Below, piece by piece: positions 1-8,927 of a stretch of 64,000 bases of DNA; position 1 is the stretch's first letter; every line of letters starts with the position of its first letter. The position numbers and the translations under genes are program-made. Under the pieces are notes generated by a model, which had not been told where the DNA came from, did not search any database, and was given only the letters and a program-made list of their open reading frames with translations. This stretch comes from Sphingomonadaceae bacterium (GTDB lineage: Bacteria; Pseudomonadota; Alphaproteobacteria; Sphingomonadales; Sphingomonadaceae), in the NCBI GenBank assembly GCA_021732525.1, contig JAKFUU010000002.1:1-64000 (forward strand). The letters run 5' to 3'.

Positions 1-458
1 TCGTCGATAAATGGCGCTGGGGCGTGTTTGAAGGCAGCATTCCGGCGGGCGAATATAACAAAGGTTGGACCGACCTGCGGCTGAAATATCAAGGGATTGT
101 GCCGCCTGCGCCGCGCGATGAAAGCAAATTTGATCCCGGCGCCAAATATCATATTCCGGGCAACACCCCCTATGCCCGCTATTTCCTTGCGCGGATATTG
201 CAGTTCCAATTTTACAAGGCGGCTTGCGACAGCGCGGGGTGGAAAGGGCCGCTGCATCGCTGCTCCTTTTATGGCAATAAAGAAGTGGGCGCAAAGCTGA
301 ACGCAATGCTCGAACTCGGCGCGTCCAAACCGTGGCCCGATGCATTGGAGGCTTTCACCGGCACGCGGCAAATGTCCGGCAAGCCGATGATCGAATATTT
401 TGCGCCGTTGCTCACTTGGCTCAAGGAACAAAATAAGGGCAAGCCCAAAGGATGGTAA
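1..458 (+). CDS. M2-family (ACE-like) peptidyl-dipeptidase, C-terminal part
   Basis: The open frame runs in from the left edge (codons from base 3 read [13 protein letters not shown]), so the GTG at 24 in the ORF track is not the real start. The C-terminal about 150 residues match the angiotensin-converting-enzyme family: [49 protein letters not shown] and [12 protein letters not shown] are all family signatures. M2 enzymes are zinc metallopeptidases that remove C-terminal dipeptides; in bacteria they are usually exported. The HEXXH zinc site lies upstream, outside the window, so activity cannot be judged. The stop at 456-458 overlaps the start of the next small gene. Confidence 0.93.
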   Translation, partial: VDKWRWGVFEGSIPAGEYNKGWTDLRLKYQGIVPPAPRDESKFDPGAKYHIPGNTPYARYFLARILQFQFYKAACDSAGWKGPLHRCSFYGNKEVGAKLNAMLELGASKPWPDALEAFTGTRQMSGKPMIEYFAPLLTWLKEQNKGKPKGW

Positions 459-667
459 GCGCCGCCGATAATGGCGATGTGGCGAACGGCGATCATTGCG
501 AAGTGATCGCCGGGACGCACAAGGGGCGGTCTGGCTTGGTTGAGGATTGGAAGCTGAGCAAAAGCGGACACGCCACCATCACCGTGCGGGAGGCGAATGG
601 TGCGCGGTTCAAAACATTGGCACGCAATGTACGGCGCAGCGGCGTTACCGGAATGGCGGCTCGTTAA
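452..667 (+). CDS. small KOW-motif protein
   Basis: A 71-residue protein whose core ([21 protein letters not shown]) looks like a KOW motif, the small beta-rich fold used by NusG and ribosomal proteins such as L24 and L26 to bind RNA or protein. Its ATG overlaps the end of the M2 peptidase gene by 7 bp, suggesting translational coupling. Its 3' end overlaps the 3' end of the convergent AMP nucleosidase gene by about 23 bp. Specific function unknown; the KOW call is from the glycine-centred motif only. Confidence 0.6.
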   Translation: MVSAADNGDVANGDHCEVIAGTHKGRSGLVEDWKLSKSGHATITVREANGARFKTLARNVRRSGVTGMAAR

Positions 668-2090
668 AGGCGCGTAATTTACGGCTATGCAGGCTGTTTC
701 CGGCTTGGCGGAGCAGCTCGCATGTTTGAATGCCGATTTGCAGATGCGCTGCGATTGCCTCTTCGTAAAAACGGTTGGCTTGTCCGGGTAGCTTGATCTC
801 ACCGTGGATCGGTTTGTCAGAAACGCATAACAAGGTGCCGTATGGCACGCGGAAACGATATCCCTGCGCCGCGATCGTGGCCGATTCCATATCGATGCCG
901 ATGGCGCGCGACTGTGAAAAACGCAGCGCGGAGGCCGAATAGCGCAGCTCCCAATTGCGATCATCGGTGGTGACCACGGTGCCGGTGCGCATGCGGCGTT
1001 TCAGATCCGCGCCGCTGGTTCCCGAAACTTGCTCGGCGGCCTGCGCCAGTGCTTGCTGCACCTCGGCAATGGGCGGGATTGGAATTTCGGGCGGTAGCAC
1101 TTGGTCCAATATATTATCGTCGCGCAAATAGGCATGGGCCAGCACATAATCGCCGATCCGCTGCGTCTCGCGAAGCCCGCCGCAATGGCCGATCATCAAC
1201 CAAGCTTCGGGACGCAGCACCGCCAAATGGTCGCATATCGTCTTCGCATTGGACGGACCAACGCCAATATTGACCAAGGTAATGCCAGTCGCATTTTCGC
1301 CAATCAGATGATAAGCGGGCATTTGATGTTTGCGCCAGGTGCTGTCCGCCACCAGTTTGGCGGCATCATCGGTATGCTTGTCGATATATAGGCCGCCCGC
1401 ACCCGACAGCGCAGTATATTTCCCGCCGCCCACTTGGCCGCAGGCCCAGTCTACGAACTCATCGACATAGCGGTGATAATTGGTGAACAAAATGTAACGC
1501 TGCACATGTTCGGGCGGTGTGCCGGTATAATGCCGCAGCCGCGCGAGCGAAAAATCGGTGCGCAGCGCATCAAATAAAGCCAGCGGCGCCGCGCCATTTT
1601 CGGCCGGCTCAACAATGCCATCGGCAATTTCGTCGCCAATATCGGCAAGCTCTGTGGTGGGAAAATACCGCGCAAGCTCCAGCGGGGTAACATCGCCCAG
1701 CTCCAATTTTGCACTGCCGTCCAAAACATACGGAAATGGGATTTCCTGACGGCTGCGGCCAATCTCGATCTTCACATGATATTGTTCGAGCAGCAGATCA
1801 AGTTGGCTTGCAAGATATTTGGCGAATAATTGCGGCTGCGTGATTGTCGTTCGGTAAATTCCGGTCTTTTCCATCCGGCCAAAAGCGAGATTCGACACAT
1901 TTTCTTTTTGTTCACCGTCATAATGGATGATGATTTCAGGATATGCGAAGTCGTAATTTTGCCGCGCCGATATTAAGGGAGGGACCCGATCGGTCAGATA
2001 GCCCGCCAGCGCCGAGCGCAGCCTTTCGACCGCGCCTTCATAGGCGGAGATGATTTCGAGAACGATGTTATTTGCTTGCGTTGATGCCAT
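645..2090 (-). CDS. amn: AMP nucleosidase
   Basis: A 481-residue protein, close to the length of E. coli Amn. It has the family's N-terminal alpha/beta domain and a C-terminal nucleoside-phosphorylase-like catalytic domain. Visible signatures are GVGPSNAKTICDHLAVLRP, the GHCGGLRETQRIGDYV segment that lines the active site, and GIDMESATIAAQGYRF, the Glu-containing motif that binds ribose. The enzyme hydrolyses AMP to adenine and ribose 5-phosphate, a cytosolic adenylate-pool control step. It stands alone, convergent with the KOW gene and upstream of the peroxiredoxin on the same strand. Confidence 0.95.
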   Translation of the reverse strand: MASTQANNIVLEIISAYEGAVERLRSALAGYLTDRVPPLISARQNYDFAYPEIIIHYDGEQKENVSNLAFGRMEKTGIYRTTITQPQLFAKYLASQLDLLLEQYHVKIEIGRSRQEIPFPYVLDGSAKLELGDVTPLELARYFPTTELADIGDEIADGIVEPAENGAAPLALFDALRTDFSLARLRHYTGTPPEHVQRYILFTNYHRYVDEFVDWACGQVGGGKYTALSGAGGLYIDKHTDDAAKLVADSTWRKHQMPAYHLIGENATGITLVNIGVGPSNAKTICDHLAVLRPEAWLMIGHCGGLRETQRIGDYVLAHAYLRDDNILDQVLPPEIPIPPIAEVQQALAQAAEQVSGTSGADLKRRMRTGTVVTTDDRNWELRYSASALRFSQSRAIGIDMESATIAAQGYRFRVPYGTLLCVSDKPIHGEIKLPGQANRFYEEAIAAHLQIGIQTCELLRQAGNSLHSRKLRAFNEPPFR

Positions 2091-2178
2091 GATTGATATG
2101 TGTCAGCTTCCAGTCAGAGTGCAAGAAAAAAGGGCAGGATGCTCATTCCCGCCCTCCTTCAAATTTTGAATGAAGCGG

Positions 2179-2658
2179 TTATAATTGTTGCAGCATATGA
2201 TCGGCGGAGCTGACCTTAAAATCACCCGGAGCCTCAACATTCACCTGCTCAACAACCCCGTCATTGACGAGCAGCGAATAACGTTGCCCGCGCTTGCCCA
2301 TGCCAAAGCCGCTGGCGTCCATGGTTAACCCCAACGCTTCGGCAAATTCGCCGTTGCCATCTGCCAGCATGGTAATTGCATCCGAACCTGAGGATTTATT
2401 CCACGCGCTGAGAACAAAGGGGTCATTGACCGCGGTGCAGGCAATTTCGTCGACGCCCTTGGCTTTCAATTCATCCGCTTTTTCAACATAGCTTGGCAGA
2501 TGTTTCACCGAACAGGTCGGCGTGAAAGCCCCAGGCACCGAAAAAAGCGCAATCCGGCGGCCGGCAAAATAATCGGCGGACTGGATCGCCTGCGGGCCAT
2601 CAAGGGTTGCTTTGATCAGTTTTACGTCTGGAATTTTATCCCCAACTAAAATGGTCAT
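2179..2658 (-). CDS. Prx5-type atypical peroxiredoxin
   Basis: The start was moved from the ORF-track ATG (2718) to the ATG at 2658, because the protein then begins MTILVGDKIPDV, the normal start of this family, and an AAAGGA ribosome site precedes it. The 159-residue product carries the peroxidatic cysteine motif PGAFTPTCS and the family segment GFGMGKRGQRYSLLV. Such enzymes reduce hydroperoxides using glutathione/glutaredoxin or thioredoxin and are cytosolic. It is divergent from ahcY, with about 220 bp between them holding both promoters. Confidence 0.94.
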   Translation of the reverse strand: MTILVGDKIPDVKLIKATLDGPQAIQSADYFAGRRIALFSVPGAFTPTCSVKHLPSYVEKADELKAKGVDEIACTAVNDPFVLSAWNKSSGSDAITMLADGNGEFAEALGLTMDASGFGMGKRGQRYSLLVNDGVVEQVNVEAPGDFKVSSADHMLQQL

Positions 2659-2790
2659 TGAATATCCTTTGTTATGTGAGAGAGGATTCTTAATCTGCCA
2701 GTGGCTTGTATGAGTCAAGCGTGACGCACCCGTGACATTTGCGGATTTGGTATGATCAGCGCGCGGGTCACCGAGTGACTCTTCATCATC

Positions 2791-2810
2791 ATATAAAGCA
2801 ATCTTTATAT
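2791..2810. promoter_or_regulatory. 20-bp palindrome upstream of ahcY, putative ArsR-family (SahR-like) operator
   Basis: A perfect inverted repeat, ATATAAAG-CAAT-CTTTATAT, lies 67 bp before the chosen ahcY start. AT-rich palindromes of this form are typical operators for winged-helix ArsR-type regulators. SahR-type regulators, which sense S-adenosylhomocysteine, are known to control ahcY in several proteobacteria. Assignment to SahR is inference; no regulator gene is visible in the window. A shorter GTCAC-CGA-GTGAC palindrome lies just upstream at 2767-2779. Confidence 0.5.
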
Positions 2811-2877
2811 TTGATTTCGATCGACATGACCGCTAAAGGCCTGTTCAACCGCAGTCTCACTTATGGAGTTCGACCTT

Positions 2878-4269
2878 ATGTCGTTTGATGATTATGTAAT
2901 TGCCGACATTGACCTTGCCGATTTTGGCCGAAAAGAATTGAACATCGCCGAAACCGAAATGCCCGGCCTGATGGCGCTACGCAGCGAATTTGGCGGGTCG
3001 CAGCCGTTGAAGGGTGCGCGAATTGTTGGCTCGCTACATATGACCATTCAAACGGGCGTGTTGATCGAAACTTTGGTTGATTTGGGCGCGGATGTTCGCT
3101 GGGCCACATGCAACATCTTCTCGACGCAGGATCATGCGGCGGCGGCGATTGCGGCGCGCGACATTCCGGTATTCGCGGTGAAAGGCGAAAGCCTTGCCGA
3201 TTATTGGGATTATGTGGGCCGTATTTTCGATTGGGGCGACGTTACGGCCAATATCATCCTTGATGATGGCGGCGATGCCACGGCCTTTGCACTTTGGGGT
3301 GCGAAGCTGGAGCGCGGCGAAAGCTTTGGCGAGCCGGAGAATGAAGAAGAAGTGGAAATGCAACGCGCAGTGAAGGAATTGGTCGCGCGCAAACCGGGTT
3401 ATCTGACCGAAACGGTCAAAAATCTTTACGGCGTATCGGAAGAAACCACCACCGGCGTTCACCGCTTATACGAAATTGCAAAGAAGGGCGAATTGCCGTT
3501 TCCCGCGATCAACGTCAATGACAGCGTGACCAAGTCTAAATTTGATAATCTCTATGGTTGCCGCGAATCGCTGGTGGATGCCATCCGCCGGGCCACCGAC
3601 GTTATGTTGTCGGGTAAGGTCGCCTGCGTCGCCGGCTATGGCGATGTCGGCAAAGGCTCGGCCGCCTCGCTGCGCCAAGGGGGCGCCCGCGTCGTGGTTA
3701 CGGAGATTGATCCGATTTGCGCGCTGCAAGCCGCGATGGACGGCTATGAGGTCGTCACCATGGAAGATGCCGTTGCCCGCTGCGATATTTTCTGCACCGC
3801 CACCGGCAACGCCGATGTGATTACCGCCGAACATATGATGAATATGAAACCGATGAGCATCGTGTGCAACATCGGCCATTTTGACAGCGAAATCCAAATT
3901 GGCGCGCTGTCCAATTATGATTGGGATGAGATTAAACCGGGGACCGATATGGTCACTTTCCCCAGCGGAAATAAAATTATCGTGCTGGCCAAGGGCCGCC
4001 TGGTCAATCTGGGCTGCGCCACCGGGCATCCGTCTTTCGTGATGTCGGCCAGTTTTACCAACCAAGTTTTGGCTCAGATTGAGCTTTATACCAAGGGCGA
4101 TCAATATAAGAATGAAGTCTATGTCTTGCCCAAGCATCTGGATGAAAAAGTGGCAATGCTTCATCTTGAAAAGCTGGGCGTTAAGCTCACGCAATTGTCG
4201 GCCAAACAGGCGGGTTATATCGGTGTTCCCGCCGAAGGTCCATTCAAGCCCGATCATTACCGCTATTAA
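2878..4269 (+). CDS. ahcY: adenosylhomocysteinase (S-adenosylhomocysteine hydrolase)
   Basis: A 463-residue product if started at the ATG at 2878, which has GGAG nine bases upstream; the ORF-track ATG at 2863 has no ribosome site. It catalyses the reversible hydrolysis of S-adenosylhomocysteine to adenosine and homocysteine with bound NAD, keeping methyltransferases free of product inhibition. Visible signatures include [16 protein letters not shown], the [18 protein letters not shown] substrate segment, the Rossmann motif [10 protein letters not shown] and the C-terminal KPDHYRY. The last 18 bp including the stop codon are tandemly duplicated, so the copy after the stop is not translated. 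A terminator follows. Confidence 0.97.
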   Translation: MSFDDYVIADIDLADFGRKELNIAETEMPGLMALRSEFGGSQPLKGARIVGSLHMTIQTGVLIETLVDLGADVRWATCNIFSTQDHAAAAIAARDIPVFAVKGESLADYWDYVGRIFDWGDVTANIILDDGGDATAFALWGAKLERGESFGEPENEEEVEMQRAVKELVARKPGYLTETVKNLYGVSEETTTGVHRLYEIAKKGELPFPAINVNDSVTKSKFDNLYGCRESLVDAIRRATDVMLSGKVACVAGYGDVGKGSAASLRQGGARVVVTEIDPICALQAAMDGYEVVTMEDAVARCDIFCTATGNADVITAEHMMNMKPMSIVCNIGHFDSEIQIGALSNYDWDEIKPGTDMVTFPSGNKIIVLAKGRLVNLGCATGHPSFVMSASFTNQVLAQIELYTKGDQYKNEVYVLPKHLDEKVAMLHLEKLGVKLTQLSAKQAGYIGVPAEGPFKPDHYRY

Positions 4270-4287
4270 GATCATTACCGCTATTAA
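4252..4287 (+). repeat. 18-bp tandem duplication spanning the ahcY stop codon
   Basis: The unit GATCATTACCGCTATTAA occurs twice head to tail. The first copy encodes the conserved DHYRY terminus plus stop; the second is untranslated. This looks like a recent slippage or recombination product. Confidence 0.95.
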
Positions 4288-4326
4288 ATAGCCTTTGGGG
4301 CAGAATAACCGCCATATATCTTTGGA

Positions 4327-4362
4327 AAGCCCGTTTCTGGATGCCGGAGACGGGCTTTTTTT
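4327..4362 (+). terminator. rho-independent terminator after ahcY
   Basis: An 11-bp stem with one mismatch (AAGCCCGTTTC / GAGACGGGCTT), a 9-nt loop and a run of seven T residues, about 60 bp downstream of the ahcY stop. It separates ahcY from the divL-like operon. Confidence 0.9.
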
Positions 4363-4422
4363 CATTGCGTCATCGCCGCTTTAAGGGCAGCAAAAAATTA
4401 TGCCCGATGAAATGAAGCAGAT

Positions 4423-6801
4423 ATGATGGACGGCGGTTTATCAACGGCGATTATCGGATTTTTGATGGCGCTTTGGTTGGTTGCAGCGACGGTGGCGGTT
4501 TGGCACGGCCTTTCGCTGCGCCGACAATCGTTGAAAATATTGCGTCAATTCTCCCGTCTTGCCCGTTTGCTGGAAACCGCACCGGCTATTCCTGTTTTGG
4601 TGCGCGGCGATGGCCGGATAGAGGCGTCCGAGCGATTTTTTCGGCTACTCGGTTTGCCGGGATCTGCCGGATCACTCACCGATTTATATGGCGTGAATGA
4701 CAGCGGCATTGCGCCGCAAGATTTGCGCCAGTTGGAAGAATATGTGCGTGCAACGCAGCGCAGCGCAGCCAGTTTTTCACAGGCGCTTCATATTATACAT
4801 TCTGATCGGCGGTTGTTGGTGGTGGGCAATATTGCCGACGCCGCAATTTATCCCAATGGTGCGGCGCTGCTGTGGTTTTTTGACTTGACCGATAATTTGC
4901 AGGAATGGGACAATGGAAAGCGCGAAGCAGAAGAGGCCCGCACGGCCTTTGCGGCCGTTTCGGCTTTGATTGAGGCCTCGCCGCTCCCTATGTGGCACCG
5001 CGGAAAAGATCTACGGCTGAATTTCGTGAACCAAGCCTATGTTAAAGCCGTGGGAGCCGAAGACAGTGAAACGGTCGTTGAGCAAGGCGTGGAGCTTATC
5101 GAATCGTTGGACGACGCATCCGCCATGTCCTTTGCCGCGCGTGCATTGGAGGCCGGTGTCACGCAGGAAAGGGTGGTATCGTCGACAATAGGCGGCAATC
5201 GGCGGCAGATGCGCGTATTTGATGTCCCGCTGGGGGATGCAGGTATCGGCGGGCTTGCCATTGACATTCAGGATTTGTCCGATGCCGAGCGTCAATATCA
5301 GCGGCTTGCCGATGCGCAGCGTGACCTGCTCGATATGATGTCTGCCGGGGTCGCTCAATTTGATGCAGACCGGTCGCTCAGCTTTACCAATCTACCGTTT
5401 CGGCGTTTATTCGCCTTTCGCGACAGTTGGTTAACCGAAAAGCCGGAATTTGCCCGCGTGGTCGATAGGATGCGAGAAAATAGCAAGATTCCTGAAGTTA
5501 GAGATTTTCCTGAATGGCGCGGTGAGCGGGAAAGTTGGTTTCTTTCCGCTCAGCCCAACGAAGAAAATTGGCTTTTGCCCGACGGCACCCATCTGCGCGT
5601 TTTGGCACAACCGATGCCGAGCGGCGGCTTGTTATTGATTTTTGAAGATCGAACCGAGCAAGCGCAGCTGGCGAGTGCGCATGATACGCTGCTGCGCGTT
5701 CGGACGGCCACTTTTGATAATCTGTTTGAATCGGTCGCTGTTTTTACCAGCGACGGCCGTTTGAGCATTTGGAACCGCCGCTTCGCCGATATTTGGCGGT
5801 TGGAAGAAACAATATTGGCAGGTCATCCCCGGTTGGATGGGTTGCTACCCATGCTCGCCAGTCAATTGAAGAAACCATCTCAAATTGCCGTGGTGGCCGA
5901 GATTTTGCGAATGACAACCGCCAACCGTGAAGCCAGAAAGAGCCGCATTAATTTTGCCGATGGCCGTATTTTCCAAGTATCGACGGTGCCATTGCCCGAC
6001 GGCAATGCGCTTTTTACAATGTTCGATATGACGGATAGCATACAAATGGAACAAGCGCTTCGTGACCGAAACAACGCTTTGTCCGAGGCCGATGCAGTCA
6101 AGGGCAAATTTTTGGCCAATATGAGTTATGAATTTCGATCACCATTAACCTCAATCAGCGGTTTTGCCGACTTGCTGAAAGCCGGTATAGCGGGCGAACT
6201 AAGCCCCAAAGCGATGGAATATGTCGAGGCGATTGCCGCTTCATCCGAACGGTTGACGCAGCAAATCAATACGGTGCTCGATTATAGCCAGAGCGAATTG
6301 GGGGCATTACCCATCGCCAAACAGCCGGTAGATTTGGCCGCATTACTGCGCGCTTTGGTTGCCGAAAATAAGAATTTCGCCGGTGAAAGGCAAATTGATC
6401 TGATTTTGGATGTGGGGTCAAAACCGGGAGTCATTGCAGGCGACGAAAGGCGTTTGGCGCAAGCGATTGGACATATTGTTGATAATGCTATTCGCTATGG
6501 CCGGCATCGCGGCCGGGTTTTAATTGTTACTAAGGCGGAAAAAGATGGGGTTGTAATTGTCATTTCTGATGATGGCCCAGGGATCACGCGCAAAGAACAA
6601 GCGGCTTTATTTGACGGTTTTCGTCCGGAGCAGATCGCCAAGGCGGGAGATACCGCGCAAACACAGGCGACAATAGAACGTCGCGCTGGCCTTGGTTTAC
6701 CGCTGGTAAGGCAATTGATTGAAGCGCATGGCGGCACGCTAGAATTACAGTCGGAACCGGGCATTGGAACCAATGTCATCATCAGGTTATCACGTCAATG
6801 A
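4423..6801 (+). CDS. divL: DivL-like PAS-domain pseudo-histidine kinase (Tyr replaces H-box His)
   Basis: A 792-residue protein with one N-terminal membrane segment (about residues 8-28), several PAS-like regions (about 45-540), a HisKA-like dimerisation helix and an HATPase domain. The H-box reads FLANMSYEFRSPL: Tyr569 sits where histidine kinases have the phospho-accepting His. The ATPase boxes look intact (IVDNAIRYG, ISDDGPGI, GLGLPLVRQL). This is the hallmark of Caulobacter DivL, an essential regulator that controls the CckA-CtrA phosphorelay through protein contacts rather than classical kinase activity. The placement, overlapping tsaE by ATGA and followed by amgK, murU and addBA, agrees with an alphaproteobacterial divL locus. 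Symbol assigned by motif and context. Confidence 0.82.
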   Translation: MMDGGLSTAIIGFLMALWLVAATVAVWHGLSLRRQSLKILRQFSRLARLLETAPAIPVLVRGDGRIEASERFFRLLGLPGSAGSLTDLYGVNDSGIAPQDLRQLEEYVRATQRSAASFSQALHIIHSDRRLLVVGNIADAAIYPNGAALLWFFDLTDNLQEWDNGKREAEEARTAFAAVSALIEASPLPMWHRGKDLRLNFVNQAYVKAVGAEDSETVVEQGVELIESLDDASAMSFAARALEAGVTQERVVSSTIGGNRRQMRVFDVPLGDAGIGGLAIDIQDLSDAERQYQRLADAQRDLLDMMSAGVAQFDADRSLSFTNLPFRRLFAFRDSWLTEKPEFARVVDRMRENSKIPEVRDFPEWRGERESWFLSAQPNEENWLLPDGTHLRVLAQPMPSGGLLLIFEDRTEQAQLASAHDTLLRVRTATFDNLFESVAVFTSDGRLSIWNRRFADIWRLEETILAGHPRLDGLLPMLASQLKKPSQIAVVAEILRMTTANREARKSRINFADGRIFQVSTVPLPDGNALFTMFDMTDSIQMEQALRDRNNALSEADAVKGKFLANMSYEFRSPLTSISGFADLLKAGIAGELSPKAMEYVEAIAASSERLTQQINTVLDYSQSELGALPIAKQPVDLAALLRALVAENKNFAGERQIDLILDVGSKPGVIAGDERRLAQAIGHIVDNAIRYGRHRGRVLIVTKAEKDGVVIVISDDGPGITRKEQAALFDGFRPEQIAKAGDTAQTQATIERRAGLGLPLVRQLIEAHGGTLELQSEPGIGTNVIIRLSRQ

Positions 6802-7214
6802 TTGCCCAAACCGAAGAGGATATGCGGCGGTTCGGACGGCGATTGGCCGGGTCGTTACAGGCCGGCGATTGGATATCGATTGATGGGCCGCTTGGCGCGG
6901 GTAAAACCGTTCTCTGCAAGGGGATATTGGAAGGTTTGGGTTTCACCGGAGAGGTTACCAGCCCCTCTTATGCGATCATCCATCAATATGATCCGCCCGA
7001 GGTTAAGATCCGCGTGATCCATGCCGATCTATACCGGATTGATGACGCCGCGGAAATCGAACAATTGGGCTTGGATGATCAAGGCGATGATTGCATTACC
7101 TTGGTGGAATGGGCATGCCGCGCAGCGGATTTGGGCAAGCCGTCGCATCGGATAAAAATTGATCCGATGCCAAACGGATTCCGCAAGATTGAGACAAAGA
7201 TTGGCGATGATTGA
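6798..7214 (+). CDS. tsaE: tRNA threonylcarbamoyladenosine biosynthesis ATPase TsaE
   Basis: A 138-residue P-loop protein with Walker A GPLGAGKT, the family motif SPSYAIIHQY and HADLYRI, and LVEWACRA near the C terminus. TsaE is the ATPase that drives the TsaBD complex making t6A at position 37 of ANN-decoding tRNAs. The ATG overlaps the stop of the divL-like gene (ATGA) and its end overlaps the amgK start by 8 bp, so the three are translationally coupled. Confidence 0.95.
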   Translation: MIAQTEEDMRRFGRRLAGSLQAGDWISIDGPLGAGKTVLCKGILEGLGFTGEVTSPSYAIIHQYDPPEVKIRVIHADLYRIDDAAEIEQLGLDDQGDDCITLVEWACRAADLGKPSHRIKIDPMPNGFRKIETKIGDD

Positions 7215-8202
7215 AACAAACATAATGCAGCCGCCCGCGGGGTTAGATGAATTTTTGCATAGGCTGGGATGGGGCAATGCGGTGGTCACGCCGGTTGCGG
7301 GTGATGCGTCTTTCCGCCGGTATTTTCGCGCTAATCGGGGCGATGGCGCGCGGGCGATCATAATGGATGCACCACCGCCGCATGAAGACCCCAAGCCCTT
7401 TGTTAATCTGGCCATACATTTGAAGCAGCAGGGTTTTCGTGCGCCGGATATTATGGGATCGGATATAGAGCGCGGCATTGTCTTATTGGAAGATTTTGGT
7501 GATCTTCAAATGCGTATGCATCTTAATATATTTCCCGAAGCGGCCCCGGCAATTTACCGCCAGGCGATCGACCTTTTGGTTCGCTTGTCGGGCAAACCTG
7601 CGGCCGCTGTTCCGCCTTATGATATGGCAGCTTATTTACGCGAAACACAGCTATTTACCGATTGGTATGCGCCTGCGATGGGATTGCAAATTGATGCGGC
7701 CGCTTTCCAAGATTTATGGCGCGCGGCGCTCGCATCCATTGTCGCTTATGGACCCAAAGTCACCGTGCTGCGCGATTATCATTCGGAAAATATCATGCTG
7801 CTCGCGGATGGCGGGCAGGGGATTATCGATTTTCAAGATGCACTCATTGGGCATCCGGCTTATGATTTGGTATCGTTGCTTCAAGATGCCAGGCGCGATG
7901 TTGACCCTTCATTGGAACAAGAGATGCTCGCCTATTACCAAGCCGAAGCCGGGGTGGGTGACGATTTTGGGTTGCATTATGCGCTGCTGGGTGCGCAGCG
8001 CAATAGCAAGATCATCGGCATATTCACCCGGCTTTGGCGGCGCGATGGCAAAAGCCGCTATTTGGATTTCCTGCCGCGTATGTGGGGGCTGCTCGAACGC
8101 GATTTGGCGCATCCGGGGCTTGCCGAAATTAAGCATTGGTTTGATCTGAATATTCCGCCGCAAATTCGAAGCGCACGCCCGTCGGAGGCGGCGCAGGCAT
8201 GA
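7207..8202 (+). CDS. amgK: AmgK-type N-acetylmuramate/N-acetylglucosamine anomeric kinase
   Basis: An aminoglycoside-phosphotransferase-fold kinase, 331 residues from the ATG at 7207 (MIETNIMQPPAG). I prefer this to the ORF-track start at 7159 because it gives the usual short overlap with tsaE. The catalytic loop LRDYHSENIMLL and metal site IIDFQD are intact. The next gene, overlapping by ATGA, is a MurU-like uridylyltransferase. AmgK phosphorylates MurNAc at C1 and MurU makes UDP-MurNAc, a recycling route that bypasses the de novo, fosfomycin-sensitive step. Family and partnership are known; assignment here rests on fold plus the murU neighbour. Confidence 0.86.
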   Translation: MIETNIMQPPAGLDEFLHRLGWGNAVVTPVAGDASFRRYFRANRGDGARAIIMDAPPPHEDPKPFVNLAIHLKQQGFRAPDIMGSDIERGIVLLEDFGDLQMRMHLNIFPEAAPAIYRQAIDLLVRLSGKPAAAVPPYDMAAYLRETQLFTDWYAPAMGLQIDAAAFQDLWRAALASIVAYGPKVTVLRDYHSENIMLLADGGQGIIDFQDALIGHPAYDLVSLLQDARRDVDPSLEQEMLAYYQAEAGVGDDFGLHYALLGAQRNSKIIGIFTRLWRRDGKSRYLDFLPRMWGLLERDLAHPGLAEIKHWFDLNIPPQIRSARPSEAAQA

Positions 8203-8927
8203 CGAAATCGGCAATGGTCATGGCCGCGGGGCTGGGCACACGGATGCGGCCGCTGACCGATCATTTGCCAAAGCCGCTGGTGATGCTAGGCGGAAAACCG
8301 CTTATCGATTACACATTGGACCGGTTGGCGGCGGCGGGCGTCGGCCGGATCATCGTCAATGTGCATTATCTGCCGGATCAGATTGAGGCCTATTTGGTGC
8401 AACATTCGGATGATTTTGAGATTGTGATTTCGGATGAACGCGCATTGCTGCTCGAAACCGGCGGCGGCTTGATAAAGGCGCGATCGCATCTTTGCGAAGA
8501 CCCGTTTTTCTGCGTCAACAGCGATAATATCTGGACCGAAAATGGTCCGCCCGCTTTGGAACGATTAACCGCCGCTTGGGACGCGGAAAAGATGGACGCG
8601 CTGCTTTTGCTTGTCCGCCAGGAACAGGCGCATCACCATGGCGGTGCGGGCGATTTCTTCCTGCATGCCAATGGCCAGATTGAAAGACGGGGAGAGCGCG
8701 CGCGCGCGCCATTCATCTATACCGGCGTGCAGTTGATCAGCCACCGCCTGCTTCGCGATCCACCAGAAGGCCCGTTTTCCACCAATATCTTATGGACAAG
8801 GGCGATATTGGAGGATCGGCTTTACGCGATTGAGCATGATGGCGAATGGTTCGATATCGGCCGCCCCGAAGCCATCGCGCCGACCGAAGCCCGGCTATCA
8901 TCGCTCGCGGCGCTCGATAATGGCTGA
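8199..8927 (+). CDS. murU: N-acetylmuramate alpha-1-phosphate uridylyltransferase MurU
   Basis: A 242-residue sugar-1-phosphate nucleotidyltransferase with the N-terminal pyrophosphorylase signature AAGLGTRMRPLTDHLPKPLV, a GGG-containing LLETGGGLIKA segment and FCVNSDNIW with the metal-binding Asp. It lacks the hexapeptide acyltransferase domain of GlmU, as expected for MurU. It joins UTP and MurNAc-1-phosphate in the cytosol. Its start overlaps amgK by ATGA and its end overlaps the addB start by 8 bp. Confidence 0.87.
   Translation: MTKSAMVMAAGLGTRMRPLTDHLPKPLVMLGGKPLIDYTLDRLAAAGVGRIIVNVHYLPDQIEAYLVQHSDDFEIVISDERALLLETGGGLIKARSHLCEDPFFCVNSDNIWTENGPPALERLTAAWDAEKMDALLLLVRQEQAHHHGGAGDFFLHANGQIERRGERARAPFIYTGVQLISHRLLRDPPEGPFSTNILWTRAILEDRLYAIEHDGEWFDIGRPEAIAPTEARLSSLAALDNG

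Noticed and set aside
2700-2877. SAM or SAH riboswitch upstream of ahcY
   Set aside because: I could not match the leader to the conserved cores of SAM-II or SAH aptamers; the palindrome fits a protein operator better.
3466-4365. 299-residue minus-strand ORF over ahcY
   Set aside because: It is the reverse-frame shadow of the well-conserved ahcY and its start lies in the terminator region.
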